Shown here piece after piece: positions 1 through 7,190 of a stretch of DNA of 64,000 bases. The stretch's first letter is position 1, and each line of letters opens with the position of its first letter. Made by a program: the position numbers and the translations under genes. Below the pieces are notes generated by a model. The model saw nothing but the letters and a program-made list of their open reading frames with translations, had not been told where the DNA came from and ran no database searches. This DNA is from Nocardioides sp. zg-DK7169 (GTDB taxonomy: Bacteria > Actinomycetota > Actinomycetes > Propionibacteriales > Nocardioidaceae), in the NCBI RefSeq assembly GCF_013155365.1, contig NZ_JABJRA010000005.1, positions 326,854 through 390,853 on the forward strand, read 5' to 3'.

Positions 1-308
1 GCGTGGTCGCCGGGGCGCACCACGGCGTCGGGGGCGTCGGCCAGGTCCCCGGCGCGCTGGCGCAGCAGGTCGGGCGTGGAGCGGCCGCGGGTGCGCAGCC
101 GCCGGGTCGCGTCGTCGGTGCACACGTGCTCCGCGCCCACGACCGCGCGGACCTCGTCGAGCAGGCCGGGGTCGATCGCCGGCGCGGGCAGGACCACCTC
201 GGCGAGCGCGGGTCGCTCCTCGATGCCGAAGACCGCCTCCACCAGCGCCCGGGCGGGCGCCGGCAGCGGCACGGCGAGAGCCGGGTCGCCCCAGCGGGAG
301 GGGTGCAT
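1..308 (-). CDS. FAD-binding oxidase, alkyl-DHAP synthase-like (N-terminal part only)
   Basis: The reading frame runs off the left edge, so only about the first 102 residues are present. They contain GDPALAVPLPAPARALVE near the start, then a VLPAPAID stretch, then LRTRGRSTPDLLRQRAGD followed by VVRPGDHA. This order matches the N-terminus of actinobacterial GlcD/alkyldihydroxyacetonephosphate-synthase-like FAD oxidases, where VVRPGD introduces the FAD-binding PCMH domain. ATG at 308 is chosen because the protein then begins like its family; an in-frame ATG at 332 would add eight residues. It is divergent from a TetR gene and close to glpD. These three genes often occur together, which suggests glycerol-3-phosphate or ether-lipid-type metabolism. 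The catalytic part lies outside the window, so the substrate is unknown. Confidence 0.72.
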   Translation of the reverse strand, partial: MHPSRWGDPALAVPLPAPARALVEAVFGIEERPALAEVVLPAPAIDPGLLDEVRAVVGAEHVCTDDATRRLRTRGRSTPDLLRQRAGDLADAPDAVVRPGDH

Positions 309-319
309 CTCTCCAGAGG

Positions 320-369
320 TGACGTGCGTCATGCGTTACAGTGTGACATATGACGTCACTTCGTCACAC
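320..369. promoter_or_regulatory. Divergent promoter with TetR operator candidates
   Basis: Nested symmetric sequences fill the short gap between the divergent FAD oxidase and TetR genes. TGACG-TG-CGTCA lies at 320-331, the perfect palindrome TGACGTCA at 351-358, and a wider pair GTGTGAC (341-347) and GTCACAC (363-369). They overlap both start regions, as expected for an autoregulatory TetR operator. Which of them is bound is inference. Confidence 0.5.
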
Positions 370-973
370 GACTTCGGGATCGACGCCCGGCCAGGGCGCG
401 CGCCCCGACGCCCGCGACGCCTACCTCGACGCCGCGCGGGCGTGCATCCTCGACGTCGGCTGGCGGCGTACGACGCTCACCGAGGTCGCCCGCCGGGCGG
501 GCGTGTCGCGGATGACGATCTACCGCACCTGGTCGGACATGCAGCAGCTGCTCGGCGACCTGATGACCCGGGAGTGGACCGGGCTGGTGGAGGCCACGGT
601 GAGCGGCCTGGACCCCGAGCGCTCCGCGGTGGAGCGGCTGGTCGAGGCGGTGGTCACCACGGTGCGCCTGCTGCGCGAGAACGAGCTCTTCGTCCGCATC
701 GTCGAGCTCGACCCCGAGCTGGTGCTGCCCTACCTGCTCGCGCGCCGCGGCCGCTCCCAGGACCTGATCCTCGCGGTGCTCACCGACGCCGTCGCCCGCG
801 GCCAGGAGACCGGAGAGGTCCGCGCCGGCAACCCGGTCGCCATCGCCCGCGCGCTCCTGCTCGCCGCGCACGGGTTCGTCCTCTCCGCGCACACGATGGT
901 CGACGAGGAGGTCGGCGAGGCCGACCTCGAGGCCGAGCTGGCGCTCGCGACCGCCCGGGCCCTGGCCCCGTGA
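350..973 (+). CDS. TetR-family transcriptional regulator
   Basis: A 207-residue protein with an N-terminal TetR helix-turn-helix at about residues 30-75; TLTEVARRAGVSRMTIYRTW is a textbook recognition segment. A helical C-terminal ligand domain follows, with no recognisable ligand signature. The start at 350 sits inside the symmetric operator region, so transcription is probably leaderless or nearly so and autoregulated. Its stop overlaps the GTG of glpD (GTGA at 970-973), so the regulator and the glycerol-3-phosphate dehydrogenase are translationally coupled. The likely role is control of glpD and the divergent FAD oxidase. The inducer cannot be told from sequence. Confidence 0.9.
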   Translation: MTSLRHTTSGSTPGQGARPDARDAYLDAARACILDVGWRRTTLTEVARRAGVSRMTIYRTWSDMQQLLGDLMTREWTGLVEATVSGLDPERSAVERLVEAVVTTVRLLRENELFVRIVELDPELVLPYLLARRGRSQDLILAVLTDAVARGQETGEVRAGNPVAIARALLLAAHGFVLSAHTMVDEEVGEADLEAELALATARALAP

Positions 974-2553
974 GCACCGCCGCCCGCGCCCCGGGCCGGA
1001 TCACCGCCGGCCTCGCCGGGGCGCCGCAGCGGGTGGACCTGGTCGTGGTCGGCCTGGGCATCACCGGCGCCGGGGCCGCCCTCGACGCCGCCACCCGCGG
1101 GCTCTCGGTGCTCGCCGTCGACGCCCACGACCTTGCGTTCGGCACCTCGCGGTGGTCCTCCAAGCTCGTGCACGGCGGGCTGCGCTACCTCGCCAACGGC
1201 CAGCTGGGCGTGGCCCACGAGAGCGCCGTCGAGCGGGGCCTGCTGATGGAGGTCACCGCCCCGCACCTGACCCACCCGATGCCGACGCTGCTGCCGCTCG
1301 GCTCCTCGGTCGGGCACGGCCAGGCCGCGCTCGTGCACGCCGCGCTGCGCGCCGGCGACCTGCTGCGCCGCGGCGCCGGCACCCGCGCCGAGACCCTGCC
1401 CGGGCCGCGCCGGCTCTCCGCCACCGAGGCGCTGGCGATGGTGCCCGCGCTGCGCGCCGAGGGGCTGCGCGGCGCGCTGCTGTCGTGGGACGGCCAGCTC
1501 GAGGACGACGCCCGCCTGGTCACCACCGTCGCGCGCACCGCCGCCGCCCACGGCGCCCGGGTCCACACCCGCGCCCGGGTGCTCGCCGCGAGCGGGACCC
1601 GGGTCCGGCTGCGCGACGAGCTCAGCGCCGCGACGTACGACGTGGAGGCGCGCGCGGTCCTCAACGCGACCGGCGTCTGGGCCGGCGACCTGGCCGGCGA
1701 GGTGCGGCTGCGCCCCAGCCGCGGCACCCACCTGGTGCTGCGCGGCGAGTCACTGCCGGGGCTGCACGCGTCGGTCTTCGCGCCGGTCCCCGGGTCCACC
1801 AGCCGGTTCGTGCTGGTGCTGCCGCAACCCGACGGGACCGTCCACGTCGGGCTCACCGACGAGCCGGTCACCGGCCCGCTCCCGGACGTTCCGGTGCCCA
1901 GCGAGCCGGAGATCGGCTTCCTGCTCGACGTGGTGTCCGCGGCGTTCGCCCGCCCGCTGCACCGCACCGACGTCGTCGGGGCGTACGCCGGGCTGCGCCC
2001 GCTGCTCGCCGGACCGGGCCCGGCGGAGGGTGGCGGCAGCGACGGGGGCACCGCCGACCTCTCGCGCCGTCACGCGGTGCTGACCGGGCCCACCGGTCTG
2101 GTCACCGTCGTCGGCGGCAAGCTGACCACCTATCGCCAGATGGCCGAGGACGCCGTCGACGCCGCGCTCGACGCGGCCCGGGCGCACGGGCCCCTGGCGG
2201 CGGGACCCTGCGTCACCCGCGCCGTGCCGCTGCTCGGGGCCGCGCCGCGCGGCGAGCTCGCCCGCCTCGAGCAGCACCCACGGCTGGTGCGCCGCTTCGG
2301 CACCGAGGCCGAGCTGGTGCTCGCCAGCGCCCGCGAGCGCACCGGCCTGGGCGAGGAGGAGCTGCTGGCCCCGGTCGCCGACGGGATCCCGGTCACCCTC
2401 GCCGAGCTGGTCTTCGCCGTCACCCACGAGGGGGCCCACGACGTGGGCGACCTGCTGGACCGGCGTACCCGGGTCGGGCTGGTCCCCGCCGACCGGGCCC
2501 GGGCCGTCCCCGCCGCCGAACGGGCACTGGCGGTCGCTGCCGAGTACCGGTGA
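970..2553 (+). CDS. glpD: Glycerol-3-phosphate dehydrogenase (FAD, GlpD/GlpA type)
   Basis: A 527-residue flavoenzyme oxidising glycerol 3-phosphate to dihydroxyacetone phosphate and feeding electrons to the quinone pool, peripheral to the membrane. The N-terminal Rossmann motif VVVGLGITGAGAALDAA (about residues 20-36) binds FAD. The GTSRWSSKLVHGGLRYL segment is the GlpD signature, and a GGKLTTYRQMAEDA motif near residue 380 is typical of the FAD C-terminal site. The length fits the family. GTG at 970 is chosen because it overlaps the TetR stop and puts the Rossmann fold at the usual place. The C-terminal 120 residues match the GlpD helical cap. Regulation by the upstream TetR is likely. Confidence 0.93.
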   Translation: MSTAARAPGRITAGLAGAPQRVDLVVVGLGITGAGAALDAATRGLSVLAVDAHDLAFGTSRWSSKLVHGGLRYLANGQLGVAHESAVERGLLMEVTAPHLTHPMPTLLPLGSSVGHGQAALVHAALRAGDLLRRGAGTRAETLPGPRRLSATEALAMVPALRAEGLRGALLSWDGQLEDDARLVTTVARTAAAHGARVHTRARVLAASGTRVRLRDELSAATYDVEARAVLNATGVWAGDLAGEVRLRPSRGTHLVLRGESLPGLHASVFAPVPGSTSRFVLVLPQPDGTVHVGLTDEPVTGPLPDVPVPSEPEIGFLLDVVSAAFARPLHRTDVVGAYAGLRPLLAGPGPAEGGGSDGGTADLSRRHAVLTGPTGLVTVVGGKLTTYRQMAEDAVDAALDAARAHGPLAAGPCVTRAVPLLGAAPRGELARLEQHPRLVRRFGTEAELVLASARERTGLGEEELLAPVADGIPVTLAELVFAVTHEGAHDVGDLLDRRTRVGLVPADRARAVPAAERALAVAAEYR

Positions 2554-2630
2554 TTTCCGGACACCGATGAGTATTCGCATCGACGCCGGTCGGTGACCAG
2601 GGACACACTGGTGGGCGAAGGGAACGCGGC

Positions 2631-3650
2631 ATGACCGAGCGGACGGCGACGCAGGTGACCGAGCAGACGACCGAGCTGGACGACTTCCAGGCACTCACCG
2701 AGCGCTACCAGCGCGAGCTGCTGGCGCACTGCTACCGGATGAGCGGCTCCGTGCACGAGGCGGAGGACCTGGTCCAGGAGACGTTCCTGCGCGCCTGGAA
2801 GGCCTCGGCGGACTTCCAGGGCCGCTCCTCGGTGCGCACCTGGCTCTACCGGATCGCGACCAACGTGTGCCTCACCAACCTCGAGGGCCGGCCCCGGCGA
2901 CCACTGCCCGCCGCCCTCGGCACCGCCGACCAGATGGGGGGCGACGCCCTCGAGCAGGACCACGAGGTCGCCTGGCTCCAGCCGGTCCCCGACGCCGCGG
3001 TCCTGGTCACCGAGCGGGACTCGATCCGGCTCGCCTTCGTCGCGGCGCTCCAGCACCTGCCGGCCCGGCAGCGGGCCGTGCTGATCCTGCGCGACGTGCT
3101 GCGCTGGTCGGCCGCCGAGGTCGCCGAGGCCCTCGAGACGAGCACCGCGGCGGTCAACTCCGCCCTCCAGCGTGCGCATGCACAGGTGAAGAGCCGCGGC
3201 CTCACCGAGGACTCCGTCGAGGACGACCTCACCCCGGCCCAGCAGCAGCTGCTCGACCGCTACGTCGACGCGTTCTGGCGCAAGGACGTCGACACCATCG
3301 TCACGCTGCTCACCAGCGAGGCGGTCTGGGAGATGCCGCCGTTCCTGAACTGGTACATCGGCCCGGAGAGCATCGGCACCCTGATCGAGCGCAACTGCCC
3401 CGGCGGGTGCAGCGACATGCCGATGCTGCGCACCTCCGCCAACGGCCAGCCCGCCTTCGGCCTCTACATGCGCACCCAGGAGCGCGACTTCGTGCCCTTC
3501 CAGCTCCAGGTGCTCGAGCTCGACGGCGACCGGGTGGACCACGTGCGCGCCTTCTTCGACACCTCGCTGTTCGCCAAGTTCGGCCTCCCCGACCGGCTCC
3601 CGGCCGACTACCGTCCCGGCGACCACCCGCTCAGCCTGGTCGTGCGGTGA
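2631..3650 (+). CDS. ECF sigma factor with C-terminal SnoaL-like domain (SigG/sigma-70 subfamily 5 type)
   Basis: 339 residues. The sigma-2 region (about 20-90) contains ELLAHCYRMSGSVHEAEDLV and the -10 contact segment ending TWLYRIATNVCL. The sigma-4 region (about 140-195) has LPARQRAVLILRDVLRWSAA and a helix-turn-helix. Residues 210-330 form an NTF2/SnoaL-like domain (WEMPPFLNWYIG), which in this ECF family replaces a separate anti-sigma factor and modulates activity. This architecture matches Mycobacterium tuberculosis SigG-like proteins. The next gene overlaps by four bases (GTGA at 3647), as in many SigG-type loci where a small DinB/TIGR03086 protein follows. The target promoters are unknown. 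Confidence 0.9.
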   Translation: MTERTATQVTEQTTELDDFQALTERYQRELLAHCYRMSGSVHEAEDLVQETFLRAWKASADFQGRSSVRTWLYRIATNVCLTNLEGRPRRPLPAALGTADQMGGDALEQDHEVAWLQPVPDAAVLVTERDSIRLAFVAALQHLPARQRAVLILRDVLRWSAAEVAEALETSTAAVNSALQRAHAQVKSRGLTEDSVEDDLTPAQQQLLDRYVDAFWRKDVDTIVTLLTSEAVWEMPPFLNWYIGPESIGTLIERNCPGGCSDMPMLRTSANGQPAFGLYMRTQERDFVPFQLQVLELDGDRVDHVRAFFDTSLFAKFGLPDRLPADYRPGDHPLSLVVR

Positions 3651-4318
3651 CCCGGCGGCTCGACGGGGACGTCGAGCTGCTGGAGCGTTCGCTGGCCTAC
3701 GCCGGCGGCGTGCTCGTCGGGGTCGCGACGGGCGACCTGTCCCGTCCGACCCCGTGCGCGGCCTGGGACCTGGAGCGGCTGCTCGCCCACCTCGAGGACG
3801 GCCTCGACGCCTTCCTGGAGGCGGCCACCGGGCGGATCGCCGCGGGCCCCGCGGTGTCCGGCGCCGGCCCGGCGCAGCGCGCGGCCGCGCTGCGGGACAA
3901 GGCCGGGGTCCTGCTCGGGGCGTGGGTCGGCGGGCCGGGCGGCTGCGGCCGGCGCGAACGGGTCGGGGTCGGCGACGCGGAGCGCGGCACAGCGGAGCTG
4001 GAGGCCGGGCTGCTGCTGCGCGCCGCGGCCCTCGAGGTCGCCGTGCACGCCCACGACGTCGCCGTGGCGAGCGCCTCGCCGGGCTCCCCGCATCCGTTTC
4101 CCGAGGACCTCGCACGCGACCTGCTGGCGGTGGCTCACGAGGTGGTGGCGGCCGAGGACCGCCCGGCCCGGTTCGCCGCGCCCCGCGTCGTACCGGCCGG
4201 GGCGACGTACGCCGACCGGCTGCTGGGCCACCTGGGACGAGCACCTCACCTGTGGGAGGGACCAATCGCGGCAAAGCCGCACGGACGGGACGGCGGTCTC
4301 CCTAACCTGCCCTCATGA
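3647..4318 (+). CDS. DinB-like/TIGR03086-type protein (mycothiol maleylpyruvate isomerase N-terminal fold)
   Basis: 223 residues. The N-terminal part (PTPCAAWDLERLLAHLEDGL, about residues 25-50) is the helix that starts the maleylpyruvate-isomerase/DinB four-helix bundle, and the C-terminal YADRLLGHLGR is the usual TIGR03086 ending. A metal site is expected in the family; the conserved histidine of the first helix is His43 or nearby. GTG at 3647 overlaps the sigma factor stop, so the two are coupled. The last 20 residues after the family ending look like read-through into the next promoter. The role is probably thiol- or stress-linked, with an unknown substrate. Confidence 0.75.
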   Translation: MTRRLDGDVELLERSLAYAGGVLVGVATGDLSRPTPCAAWDLERLLAHLEDGLDAFLEAATGRIAAGPAVSGAGPAQRAAALRDKAGVLLGAWVGGPGGCGRRERVGVGDAERGTAELEAGLLLRAAALEVAVHAHDVAVASASPGSPHPFPEDLARDLLAVAHEVVAAEDRPARFAAPRVVPAGATYADRLLGHLGRAPHLWEGPIAAKPHGRDGGLPNLPS

Positions 4319-5394
4319 CCCGACACGACCCAGGCCCGCTCCGCGCGGCCGTACCGGTCGAGCCGGCCGACCCGGCCGTGATCGCCGCGGTGCGCCACCT
4401 GTACGCCGGGCGCGTGAGCGAGGCCCTGCAGCTGCTCGAGCAGCCCGCGCCCGGGCCCCGGCGCCCGGCCGACCAGGTGCTGGCCTCCGCCTGCACGATC
4501 GAGGCGCGGCTGGGCCGCGGCGAGCTGGACGTGGCGATGCGCGCCGGCGAGGGCCTGCTGGCGATGGTGGCCGCACGGAAGGCCACTCCCGCCGCTGTCG
4601 ATGGCGGTGCGGATGGTCTTGCCGCTGACTCCGCGCACGACCCGGTCGCGGCGATCGCGCACCACAGCTGCGGCGAGCTGGCCGCCGCCCTCGGCGACAC
4701 CGAGGACGCGCTGGAACACCACCTGGAGTGCGGGCGGCTGCTCGGCCCCACCCCCGCCGACCCGCAGGAGGCGTACCTGCTGCCCTGGCGCGGCAGCGCG
4801 GCGATCGCACTGGTCCGCCTCGGCCGCGGACGCGAGGGCAACGACCTGGCCACCGAGTGGCTGGAGGTCGCCACCGCGTCCGGCTCGCCCTTGGCACACG
4901 CCCACGCCCTGCGGATCCTCGCGGTGGTCGGCGCCGGCCCGCACCGCACCGAGCGGCTGACCGAGGCCCGCGCGCTCCTGCTCGACCACCCCGCGCCCCG
5001 GCTCGCCGCCCAGATCGACACCGACCTCGCGGCACTGATGCTGCTGCAGCACCCGCGGGAGTCGCCGGAGCGCCAGCACGCCGTGCGGATGCTCCGCGAC
5101 GTCGAGGAGTACGCCGGCCGCGAGCAGCTGCGTCCCCTCCAGGCCCGGGCGCGCGGGCTGCTCGCACGCGTCGGGGAGGCCCCCCGGCCCCACCAGCGCG
5201 AGGCGCTCGCGACCCTGACCCCCACCGAGCAGCGCGTCGCGCGTCTCGCCGCCGACGGCCTCACCAACCGCCAGATCGCCGAGACGCTGGTGGTCACGGT
5301 GAAGGCGGTCGAGTGGCACCTCTCCCACGTCTACCGCAAGCTCGACATCCGCTCCCGCACCCGGCTGGCCGCGGCGTTCGACCTCGCGGTCTGA
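4315..5394 (+). CDS. LuxR-type transcriptional regulator with TPR-like sensor region
   Basis: 359 residues. Residues 1-290 are alanine- and leucine-rich helical repeats resembling the TPR segment of LuxR/MalT-like regulators, but there is no nucleotide-binding motif and no receiver domain. The C-terminal 65 residues are a LuxR helix-turn-helix, with LTPTEQRVARLAADGLTNRQ followed by VEWHLSHVYRKLDIRSR. ATG at 4315 overlaps the stop of the preceding gene. A -10-like TAACCT at 4303-4308 lies seven bases upstream, so the gene may also have its own leaderless promoter. The trio sigma factor, DinB protein and LuxR probably forms one regulatory operon. Confidence 0.85.
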   Translation: MTRHDPGPLRAAVPVEPADPAVIAAVRHLYAGRVSEALQLLEQPAPGPRRPADQVLASACTIEARLGRGELDVAMRAGEGLLAMVAARKATPAAVDGGADGLAADSAHDPVAAIAHHSCGELAAALGDTEDALEHHLECGRLLGPTPADPQEAYLLPWRGSAAIALVRLGRGREGNDLATEWLEVATASGSPLAHAHALRILAVVGAGPHRTERLTEARALLLDHPAPRLAAQIDTDLAALMLLQHPRESPERQHAVRMLRDVEEYAGREQLRPLQARARGLLARVGEAPRPHQREALATLTPTEQRVARLAADGLTNRQIAETLVVTVKAVEWHLSHVYRKLDIRSRTRLAAAFDLAV

Positions 5395-5413
5395 GCGGGG
5401 CGGCCGCCGCGAG

Positions 5414-5445
5414 AACGTTGTCGTTTGGTCCCCAACGGCAACGTT
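5414..5445. repeat. 32-base hyphenated inverted repeat after the LuxR gene
   Basis: The arms AACGTTGTCGTTTGG and CCAACGGCAACGTT pair with few mismatches around a short centre. There is no T-run on either side, so it could be a factor-dependent terminator hairpin or an operator. It is unusually AT-rich for the region. The 105 bases from here to the next stop hold no gene I can support. Confidence 0.45.
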
Positions 5446-5550
5446 TCCGGGCTCAGGGCTGTCGTTCGTGCCCGATCGTGAGGTGGGTCGAGGCCCGGTC
5501 ATCGACGCTCGCGCAGCAGGTGTCGCCCAGCCAGGCCTCCCCCTCGCGGG

Positions 5551-6540
5551 TCAGGACCCGGCGACCCAGCGCAGGGAGCGGCCGTGGCCGTGGGTCCAGG
5601 CGACCGCGCGGCCGTCGACGCCGGTCACGAACGTCGGGTGCCCCTCGGGGACCGGCGGTCCGGTCTCGGTGATCCGCGGCAGCACCCCCTTGCCCTCGTT
5701 GCTGACCCAGTGGCAGGCCCCGTCGGCGACCAGGCCGGTCATCAGGTCGTGGAAGCGCTCGCGGCCCTCGGGCTCGAGGTAGGCCACCACCGCGCTGTGG
5801 AACACCACCACCGGGCCCTGCCCGGCGGCCACCTCGAGCAGGTCCGGCAGGTCGCTCAGCAGGTCGCCGCGGACCAGCCGCGGCGGCTCGGCGCGGGCGA
5901 TCGCGATCGCGTGGCGCAGCCGCTCGCGACGCTCGTCCTGCTCGGGCCAGACCAGGTTCTCCAGCCAGGCCATCGCGTCCTCGTCGGTGACGTCGCCGGG
6001 GTTGAGGTCCAGGCCGCCGCGCCAGGCCACCTCCGGCAGCCGGTCGGGCAGCGGCGGCAGGGCGCCGCGCACCGCGCAGGTCAGCCGCGGCTCCCCGCCC
6101 AGGCGCACCTCCCCCGCCTCGGTCCGCCAGGCGTAGCCCCACCGGTCGGGGTAGAGGCACAGCCCCGCGCTCGCACCGACCTCGAGCAGGCTGATCGGGC
6201 CCTCGAGCCCGAGCGAGGTGATCGCCGGCAGCAGGGTGGCCATCCGCCCGGCCTCGTTGGTCTGGGTGGAGCGGCTCAGGATCGTCTCGCGGATCGTCCC
6301 GTCGTCGTCGAGGAGCGCCGAGCGGAGCGCGTCGTACGGCCCGGGGGCGGGTACGCCGTGCCACCGGGCGGCCGCGAAGACCAGGTTCGGCTGCTGCTTG
6401 ATCGGCGGCAGCGTGGCCAGCCAGGCCAGGACCTCCTCGTCCCGGGCGACCGCGGCGGCCCACTCGCTGAAGCAGGGCGAGTCGCGGGCGTCCGTGGCGA
6501 ACATGGCGTACTGCTCGGCCGGGTCCATGAAGGGCTCCAT
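5551..6540 (-). CDS. DUF2332 family protein (possible SAM-dependent methyltransferase fold)
   Basis: 329 residues. Features seen are NEAGRMATLLPAI, the GPISLLEVGASAGLCLYPDR segment at about residues 105-124 (a glycine-rich loop like methyltransferase motif I), and PVVVFHSAVVAYL near residue 255. This is the pattern of the DUF2332 family, common in actinobacteria and annotated only as a domain of unknown function. ATG at 6540 is chosen; ATG at 6528 is an alternative that removes four residues. It is convergent with the LuxR gene and divergent from the NfeD-like gene. No substrate can be named. Confidence 0.8.
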   Translation of the reverse strand: MEPFMDPAEQYAMFATDARDSPCFSEWAAAVARDEEVLAWLATLPPIKQQPNLVFAAARWHGVPAPGPYDALRSALLDDDGTIRETILSRSTQTNEAGRMATLLPAITSLGLEGPISLLEVGASAGLCLYPDRWGYAWRTEAGEVRLGGEPRLTCAVRGALPPLPDRLPEVAWRGGLDLNPGDVTDEDAMAWLENLVWPEQDERRERLRHAIAIARAEPPRLVRGDLLSDLPDLLEVAAGQGPVVVFHSAVVAYLEPEGRERFHDLMTGLVADGACHWVSNEGKGVLPRITETGPPVPEGHPTFVTGVDGRAVAWTHGHGRSLRWVAGS

Positions 6541-6627
6541 GGCCGCATCATGGACCAGCACGGCCCGGGATGACGCTAGGGTGCAGGCACCGGTCGTCAT
6601 GGGGGACGGCCACGTGGGGGGAGCACG

Positions 6628-7146
6628 ATGACGCCGTTCCTGATCATCGGGATCGTCGGGCTGGTGCTGCTCGCCGTCTCGCTGCTCTTCGGCGACGTGC
6701 TGGACGGCGTCGGCGACGGGCTCCTCGGCGGCCTGGGCGGCGACCTCTTCTCGACCGCGGTGATCGGCGCCTTCGTCTCGGCCTTCGGCTTCGGCGCCGC
6801 GGCCGTGGACGGCGCCGACGGGCCGATGGCCCTCGCCGTACCGGTCGGCGTCGGAGCGGGCGTGCTCTTCGCCTGGTTCGCGGCCCGCCTCACCTCGCTG
6901 GTCCGCGGCGGCGGCAGCGACGACACCGTGCGCACCGACGACGCCATCGGCCGCGACGGCACGGTCACCACCGAGATCCCCGCCGACGGCCTCGGCACGG
7001 TGCGCGTCCTGGTCGGCGGCCACGTGCTGCGCCTCAACGCCCGCGCCGCGGAGCCGATCCCGTCCGGCACCGCCATCCACGTCACCGGGGTGCTCTCGCC
7101 GACCGCCGTCACCGTCGCCCCGGTCTGGCCGATCCTGCCCGACTGA
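6628..7146 (+). CDS. NfeD-like membrane protein, flotillin partner
   Basis: 172 residues. Three hydrophobic segments (about residues 3-20, 40-60 and 68-90) are followed by a soluble beta-rich domain (about 105-172) resembling the OB fold of NfeD proteins. The AVDGADGPMALAVPVG loop lies between membrane segments. A strong GGGGGAG ribosome site precedes the ATG. NfeD-like proteins are usually encoded directly before flotillin/SPFH proteins and anchor them in membrane microdomains. The flotillin gene starts 44 bases downstream on the same strand, which supports this reading. Confidence 0.8.
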   Translation: MTPFLIIGIVGLVLLAVSLLFGDVLDGVGDGLLGGLGGDLFSTAVIGAFVSAFGFGAAAVDGADGPMALAVPVGVGAGVLFAWFAARLTSLVRGGGSDDTVRTDDAIGRDGTVTTEIPADGLGTVRVLVGGHVLRLNARAAEPIPSGTAIHVTGVLSPTAVTVAPVWPILPD

Positions 7147-7190
7147 CTGACCACCCTCCCGCGCCGCGGGAGACCCTCGAAAGGACCCCC

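Noticed and set aside
5453..5550. Minus-strand frame reading TREGEAWLGDTCCASVDDR after the DUF2332 stop
   Set aside because: It is continuous only with a shadow frame of the DUF2332 gene and has no start of its own.
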